DNA of 11,059 nt from Porticoccaceae bacterium UBA1989 (GTDB lineage Bacteria > Pseudomonadota > Gammaproteobacteria > Pseudomonadales > Porticoccaceae), in the NCBI GenBank assembly GCA_002335945.1, contig DDDD01000158.1, forward strand, positions 1-11,059, written 5' to 3'. Both the position numbers and the translations under genes were made by a program. Below are positions 7,104-11,059 of the stretch, piece after piece. Below the pieces are notes generated by a model. It did not search any database. It saw only the letters and a program-made list of their open reading frames with translations, and had not been told where the DNA came from. The stretch's first letter is position 1. Each line of letters begins with the position of its first letter.

Positions 7104-8339
7104 ATGGCTAGTGCAAATGAAGAGAACATGATCGTCGGACTGGATATTGGCACCTCTAAAGTGGTGGCAATTGTCGGTGCCATAGGCGCCAACGGAGATC
7201 TAGAAATAGTGGGTACCGGAATGCATGTGTCCTCGGGCCTTAAAAAAGGTGTGGTGGTGAATATTGAAGCCACGGTTAACTCAATTCAGCGTGCAGTAGA
7301 AGAAGCTGAACTGATGGCCGGCTGTTCAATTCACTCAGTCTATGCCGGCATTGCTGGCAGTCATATTCGCAGCCTTAACTCTCACGGCATCGTGGCGATA
7401 CGCGACCGCGAAGTGCAGCAGCTGGATGTAGAGCGGGTTATCGATGCAGCGAGAGCCGTCGCCATTCCCGCCGACCAAGAAATTCTCCATGTGCTGCCCC
7501 AGCAATACATTATCGACGACCAGGAAGGGGTTCACGAACCTGTTGGTATGTCGGGAGTGCGCCTTGAAGCCAAGGTTCATTTAGTGACCTGTGCCGCTAA
7601 CGCCGCACAGAACATCAAAAAATGTATCCGTCGCTGTGGTCTAGATGTCGACGACATCGTGTTAGAGCAGCTGGCCTCAAGCTATGCAGTGCTCACCGAA
7701 GATGAGAAGCAACTTGGTGTAGCCCTCGTAGATATTGGCGGCGGCACCACGGATATCGCCATTTTTACGGAAGGTGCCATTCGCCACACCGGCGTGATTC
7801 CAATTGCGGGTGACCAGGTCACCAACGACATCGCCATGGCGCTGCGTACACCAACGCCCCATGCCGAAGATCTCAAGATCAAATATGCCTGTGCGCTGGC
7901 CAAGCTGGCCCGTCCAGAGGAGACCGTAAAGGTCCCCAGCGTTGGCGATCGCGAACCGCGGGACATGTCGCGCCAGTTGCTGGCCGAAGTGGTTGAGCCC
8001 CGCTATGACGAATTATTTACCCTGGTTCAGGCAGAACTTCGCCGCAGTGGTTTTGAAGAATTGATTGCAGCTGGTGTGGTACTCACCGGAGGTACATCAA
8101 AAATGGAAGGTGTGACCGAACTGGCGGAAGAAATATTCCATATGCCAGTGCGAATCGGTACGCCGGTCAATGTAAAAGGCCTGTCAGATATTGTTAACAA
8201 TCCAATTTATTCGACAGGTGTTGGTCTGCTGCACTTCGGTGTTCAGCAACAGCGTAGAGAGGGTCGCCGCGACACCAGCAAGACAGGTGGCGATAGCAGC
8301 TGGGACAAGATCAAAGGTTTTTTCCAGGGTGGACTGTAA
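7104..8339 (+). CDS. ftsA: FtsA, actin-like membrane anchor of the Z-ring
   Basis: Actin-family ATP-binding protein that tethers FtsZ filaments to the inner membrane and recruits later division proteins. The 411 residues show the phosphate-1 loop GLDIGTSKV (about 12-20), the FtsA-specific 1C domain after it (about 83-162; HVLPQQYIIDDQEGV and SGVRLEAKVHLVTC), the phosphate-2 loop VDIGGGTTDIAIF (about 209-221), the adenosine motif VVLTGGTSKMEG (about 325-336), and YSTGVGLLHFG (about 369-379). A variable charged linker then leads to a C-terminal amphipathic helix, SSWDKIKGFFQGGL (398-411), the membrane-targeting sequence. The gene lies between ftsQ and ftsZ as in E. coli. MreB and DnaK are excluded by the 1C domain, the C-terminal helix and the context. 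Confidence 0.97.
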   Translation: MASANEENMIVGLDIGTSKVVAIVGAIGANGDLEIVGTGMHVSSGLKKGVVVNIEATVNSIQRAVEEAELMAGCSIHSVYAGIAGSHIRSLNSHGIVAIRDREVQQLDVERVIDAARAVAIPADQEILHVLPQQYIIDDQEGVHEPVGMSGVRLEAKVHLVTCAANAAQNIKKCIRRCGLDVDDIVLEQLASSYAVLTEDEKQLGVALVDIGGGTTDIAIFTEGAIRHTGVIPIAGDQVTNDIAMALRTPTPHAEDLKIKYACALAKLARPEETVKVPSVGDREPRDMSRQLLAEVVEPRYDELFTLVQAELRRSGFEELIAAGVVLTGGTSKMEGVTELAEEIFHMPVRIGTPVNVKGLSDIVNNPIYSTGVGLLHFGVQQQRREGRRDTSKTGGDSSWDKIKGFFQGGL

Positions 8340-8382
8340 GGGTCACAACTGTGGCTATGAAATTTAATTGTGAGGCGCAAAC

Positions 8383-8388
8383 AAGGGG
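8383..8388 (+). promoter_or_regulatory. Ribosome binding site for ftsZ
   Basis: AAGGGG is 6 nt before ATG 8395 at the end of the 55-bp ftsA-ftsZ gap. ftsZ therefore has its own initiation signal rather than an overlap with ftsA, in line with the higher FtsZ output known in other bacteria. I see no convincing promoter or hairpin in the rest of the gap. Confidence 0.65.
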
Positions 8389-8394
8389 TTACAT

Positions 8395-9561
8395 ATGTTC
8401 GAATTAGTAGACAGCATTCCAAAGAATGCAGAGATTAAAGTAGTAGGCGTTGGCGGGGGCGGCGGCAATGCCGTTCGCCACATGATGGCGAGTAATATCG
8501 ATGGGGTGCACTTTATCTGCGCCAACACCGATGCTCAGTCACTCAACGACCTAGAAAACGCCACTGTATTGCAGCTGGGCGGCAGTTTGACCAAAGGTCT
8601 TGGCGCAGGCGCCAATCCAGAAGTCGGTCGTCAGGCAGCCCTCGAAGACAAAGAGCGTATTGCTCAGGTTCTTGAAGGCGCAGATATGGTCTTTATTACT
8701 GCAGGTATGGGCGGGGGCACCGGTACTGGTGGCGCACCTGTTATAGCCGAAGTAGCCAAGCAGATGGGCATCCTGACAGTTGGTGTGGTTACGCGACCGT
8801 TTTCTTTTGAAGGCCGCAAGCGCATGGCCATTGCCGATGCCGGTATCGCTCAGTTAAAAGAGCGTGTTGATTCATTGATTATTGTTCCCAATGAAAAGCT
8901 TATGCAGGTTCTGGGCAAAGACATGACCGTGATCAACGCCTTTAAACAGGCCAATGATGTGCTATTCGGCGCTGTTCAGGGCATTACTGACCTGATTATG
9001 CTCGATGGCCTGATCAATGTGGATTTCGCCGATGTACGTACCGTAATGGCCGAGATGGGAATGGCTATGATGGGCACTGGTGAAGCCAGCGGAACGGATC
9101 GCGCCAAAGTGGCTGCCGAAGCTGCTATCAAATGTCCTCTACTCGAAGATATCAATCTTCAGGGTGCCAAAGGTATTCTGGTAAACATCACCAGTGGTTA
9201 CGACCTTACTCTGGGTGAGTTTGAAGACGTTGGCGACACCATTCGCAGCTTTGCAGACGAAGATGCCACCATTATTGTCGGTAGCGTGTTTGAACCCGAA
9301 CTGGAAGACCAGTTGCGCGTAACAGTAGTTGCCACAGGCCTTCGTGGCGCAGCCATGAAAACTGGTCCGCGCGGCGTGGTAGACAATGCCCCCGTTCGCA
9401 GAGCCAGTGGTGATATCGACTACGGTCGTCTAGATAAGCCAACAATCAACCGTCGCACCACCGTATCAGACGGTTCAACAGCCCGTAAAATGGATGTTCA
9501 TGCAGATCCAGAAATGGACTATTTAGATGTACCGGCATTCTTGCGTAAGCAAGCCGACTAA
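8395..9561 (+). CDS. ftsZ: FtsZ, tubulin-like division GTPase
   Basis: Cytoplasmic GTPase that polymerises into the Z-ring at midcell and organises septal wall synthesis. The 388 residues carry the N-terminal nucleotide loop VGVGGGGGNAV (about 17-27), NTDAQSL, the tubulin signature GGGTGTG (106-112), the T7 catalytic loop with N208, D210 and D213 (NVDFADV), and the C-terminal core through about residue 317. A linker of roughly 55 residues follows, then the conserved tail DYLDVPAFLRKQAD (375-388), the docking site for FtsA and ZipA in relatives. Length is close to the E. coli protein (383). ATG 8395 is supported by AAGGGG. The stop at 9559-9561 is followed by a long hairpin, so the dcw message may be ended or trimmed there. 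Confidence 0.98.
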   Translation: MFELVDSIPKNAEIKVVGVGGGGGNAVRHMMASNIDGVHFICANTDAQSLNDLENATVLQLGGSLTKGLGAGANPEVGRQAALEDKERIAQVLEGADMVFITAGMGGGTGTGGAPVIAEVAKQMGILTVGVVTRPFSFEGRKRMAIADAGIAQLKERVDSLIIVPNEKLMQVLGKDMTVINAFKQANDVLFGAVQGITDLIMLDGLINVDFADVRTVMAEMGMAMMGTGEASGTDRAKVAAEAAIKCPLLEDINLQGAKGILVNITSGYDLTLGEFEDVGDTIRSFADEDATIIVGSVFEPELEDQLRVTVVATGLRGAAMKTGPRGVVDNAPVRRASGDIDYGRLDKPTINRRTTVSDGSTARKMDVHADPEMDYLDVPAFLRKQAD

Positions 9562-9585
9562 TTACCCCAATTAGTTAATGGTAAG

Positions 9586-9637
9586 AAGCCTTCTATCACC
9601 ACGCCTCAGATTATAAAATCTTGGTGATAGAGGGCTT
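9586..9637 (+). terminator. Long imperfect hairpin after ftsZ, possible terminator
   Basis: The arms 9586-9601 and 9622-9637 pair over 16 bp with a single G-U wobble (AAGCCTTCTATCACCA against TGGTGATAGAGGGCTT). Inside, AGATT (9608-9612) pairs with AATCT (9617-9621) around a 4-nt loop, leaving CGCCTC as a one-sided bulge. The downstream run TTGTCTGTT is U-rich but broken, so this is not a classic Rho-independent terminator. It could end or attenuate the ftsZ message, protect its 3' end, or form part of the lpxC control region. The structure is read directly from the sequence; the function is inference. Confidence 0.5.
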
Positions 9638-9649
9638 GTCTGTTAGAAT
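9621..9649 (+). promoter_or_regulatory. Candidate extended -10 promoter for lpxC
   Basis: TAGAAT (9644-9649) matches the sigma-70 -10 consensus at five of six bases and is preceded by TGT, giving an extended -10. A weak -35, TTGGTG (9621-9626), lies 17 bp upstream and falls inside the 3' arm of the hairpin. Transcription would begin near 9656, leaving a leader of about 20 nt with AGGGG at 9666-9670. A separate lpxC promoter is expected from E. coli, but this one rests on pattern alone. Confidence 0.4.
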
Positions 9650-9665
9650 TTGCACCTATTAAATC

Positions 9666-9670
9666 AGGGG
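9666..9670 (+). promoter_or_regulatory. Ribosome binding site for lpxC
   Basis: AGGGG is 7 nt before ATG 9678 and supports that start, which gives the conserved N-terminus MIRQRTLKN. Confidence 0.6.
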
Positions 9671-9677
9671 TGTAGCC

Positions 9678-10583
9678 ATGATCAGGCAGCGCACGTTAAA
9701 AAATGTAATACGTGCTACTGGCGTGGGATTACACACCGGAGAAAAAGTCTATCTGACTTTGCATCCCGCCGACCCCGATACCGGCATTATTTTCCGTCGT
9801 ACAGACCTTGATCCAATGGTCGAAATCGCTGCCAAAGCAGAGAACGTCGGCGACACTACCCTCTCTACAACCATTGTCAATGGTGACGTTCGCGTCTCTA
9901 CCGTTGAACACCTGCTCTCAGCTATGGCCGGTCTGGGCATCGACAATGCTCTTATTGATGTGTCAGCGCCCGAAATTCCAATTATGGATGGCAGTGCAGG
10001 CCCCTTTGTCTTTTTATTGCAGTCCGCCGGTATTTTTGAGCAGGACGCCCCCAAGAAATTTATCCGTATTAAGCGCGACGTCACCGTAAAACAAGACGAT
10101 AAAAGCGCTACCTTCAGGCCTTTCGAAGGGTTTAAAGTTAATTTTGCTATTGACTTTGATCACCCAGTGTTCAAACATCAGGCCCTGAATGGGAGCATCG
10201 ATTTTTCGAGCACCTCATTTGTTAAAGAAGTCAGCAGAGCCAGGACATTTGGCTTTATGCGAGAATTTGAATATCTCCGCTCACAGGGATTAGCGCGGGG
10301 CGGAAGCTTAGAAAACGCCATAGTTGTTGACGAGTTTCAAATTTTGAACGAAGACGGCTTGCGTTACGACGATGAATTCGTCAAACATAAGATCCTGGAC
10401 GCCATCGGCGACCTCTATTTGCTGGGAAACAGCTTAATTGGAGAGTTCGATGCGTATAAATCAGGGCATGCACTAAATAATGCGTCATTACGCGCATTAA
10501 TCGCAGACACGGATGCCTGGGAAGTAGTCACTTTTATTGATAATCCGGAAGATGTACCTATATCGTACATGCAGCCGAATTAA
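9678..10583 (+). CDS. lpxC: LpxC, UDP-3-O-acyl-GlcNAc deacetylase
   Basis: Cytoplasmic zinc-dependent deacetylase that catalyses the committed step of lipid A synthesis, removing acetate from UDP-3-O-acyl-GlcNAc. The 301 residues are close to E. coli LpxC (305). The N-terminus MIRQRTLKNVIRATGVGLH is characteristic. Zinc ligands are H78, H237 and D241, the general base is E77 and the catalytic His is H264, seen in STVEHLLSA, HKILDAIGDLYLLG and SGHALNN. IPIMDGSA is also present. The last residues (VTFIDNPEDVPISYMQPN) are family-like. In E. coli LpxC is degraded by FtsH through its C-terminal tail; the tail here differs (ends MQPN), so the same control cannot be assumed. The gene sits 116 bp after ftsZ and probably has its own promoter. 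Confidence 0.97.
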   Translation: MIRQRTLKNVIRATGVGLHTGEKVYLTLHPADPDTGIIFRRTDLDPMVEIAAKAENVGDTTLSTTIVNGDVRVSTVEHLLSAMAGLGIDNALIDVSAPEIPIMDGSAGPFVFLLQSAGIFEQDAPKKFIRIKRDVTVKQDDKSATFRPFEGFKVNFAIDFDHPVFKHQALNGSIDFSSTSFVKEVSRARTFGFMREFEYLRSQGLARGGSLENAIVVDEFQILNEDGLRYDDEFVKHKILDAIGDLYLLGNSLIGEFDAYKSGHALNNASLRALIADTDAWEVVTFIDNPEDVPISYMQPN

Positions 10584-10625
10584 TCTTTTTAGTAGTTTTT
10601 GAGTGAGAGAAGGCATAATCCTCCA

Positions 10626-11059
10626 GTGAAAATAATTCTTATCAGCAGTCGAGCGGAAAAGGTTAGAACACTTAGCCTTAATAGCTGGGCCAAAGGTCTG
10701 TTGTCAGTGGTGCTTCTGGGTATTCCCGTTGCAGCCGGCACCATGCTGGGCGTTAAGATAGCCGATGGGCGCTGGGAACTCTTGTTTGATAATAGTATTA
10801 GCGAAATGCAGCACCAGATCGTTGTTCAGCAGGAAGAAGTGGATGCTGGCCGTGATCAGTTAGCCGGTTCTCTCTCGGCAATGACCGTCAAATTAGCTCA
10901 GATGCGCTCTCGACTGGTTCGATTAGACGCGCTTGGCGAGCAACTTACCCAGATAGCCAGCCTAGAAGACGGCGAATTCGATTTCTCCGTTAACCCAGGT
11001 TTAGGTGGTCCAGATACCAATTTAGTCACAGAGACAGCCAGCACCATCGATATCCAAGA
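10626..11059 (+). CDS. Membrane-anchored M23 (LytM) peptidase-like protein, 5' part
   Basis: An open frame from GTG 10626 runs off the right edge after 144 complete codons. The product starts with a short basic segment (KIILISSRAEKVRTLSL), has one membrane helix or uncleaved signal at about residues 22-43, then a heptad-like charged helix (about 57-112) likely to form a coiled coil, and the motif RSRLVRLDALGEQLTQIASL followed by GEFDFSVNPGLGGP. This motif and the place after lpxC match, by recall, the M23-family proteins found between lpxC and secA in Pseudomonas and relatives. The LytM catalytic domain would lie beyond the window, so peptidase activity is not shown; some family members are inactive regulators. 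The GTG start is the best choice: upstream in frame only TTG 10599 precedes a stop at 10593. The nearest GAAGG (10609-10613) is 12 nt away, rather distant. Confidence 0.75.
   Translation, partial: MKIILISSRAEKVRTLSLNSWAKGLLSVVLLGIPVAAGTMLGVKIADGRWELLFDNSISEMQHQIVVQQEEVDAGRDQLAGSLSAMTVKLAQMRSRLVRLDALGEQLTQIASLEDGEFDFSVNPGLGGPDTNLVTETASTIDIQ

Noticed and set aside
6971..7273. - strand open frame of 100 codons spanning the ftsQ-ftsA junction
   Set aside because: It covers the real ftsA start and its ribosome site; the predicted protein resembles nothing I recognise and has no supporting signals.
8344..8353. CACAACTGTG near-palindrome in the ftsA-ftsZ gap
   Set aside because: The spacing of the half-sites is too short for a hairpin, and a single 4+4 bp match is expected by chance.
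9749..10084. 111-codon open frame on the - strand inside lpxC
   Set aside because: It lies wholly within a well-conserved gene, has no recognisable domain, and looks like a by-product of lpxC codon use.

Overview
This window is a stretch of the bacterial division and cell wall (dcw) cluster, all on the + strand. It runs from the 3' end of mraY through murD, ftsW, murG, murC, ddl, ftsQ, ftsA and ftsZ to lpxC, and ends in the 5' part of a gene for a membrane-anchored M23-type (LytM) peptidase-like protein. Base composition is about half G+C. The order ddl-ftsQ-ftsA-ftsZ-lpxC, the lack of murB between murC and ddl, the FtsZ tail (DYLDVPAFLRKQAD) and lpxC straight after ftsZ all point to a gammaproteobacterium. 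Protein similarity as I recall it suggests a marine lineage near Cellvibrionales/SAR92 or Pseudomonas relatives. That placement is inference and was not computed.

Layout: 1-279 is the end of mraY. From 297 to 7074 six complete genes (murD, ftsW, murG, murC, ddl, ftsQ) are packed with no intergenic space. Three successive junctions overlap by exactly 11 bp, the next by 4 bp (ATGA) and the next by 1 bp (TAATG). Short gaps with good ribosome binding sites then precede ftsA (29 bp) and ftsZ (55 bp). The only sizeable intergenic region is 9562-9677 (116 bp). It holds a long imperfect hairpin after ftsZ and a plausible extended -10 promoter for lpxC whose -35 lies in the hairpin's 3' half. lpxC ends at 10583, and 42 bp later a GTG-started gene runs off the right edge.

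The genes form one process. MraY and MurG make lipid I and lipid II. MurD and MurC add D-Glu and L-Ala to the UDP-MurNAc peptide, and Ddl supplies D-Ala-D-Ala. FtsW polymerises septal glycan. FtsQ, FtsA and FtsZ build and anchor the divisome. LpxC commits carbon to lipid A for the outer membrane. All complete genes are full length with their signature residues intact. I see no mobile element, RNA gene, CRISPR array or phage gene, and no sign of horizontal transfer. This is an ordinary core region. The points worth a second look are small: the repeated 11-bp overlaps, the hairpin/promoter arrangement before lpxC, and the direct lpxC to M23 adjacency.
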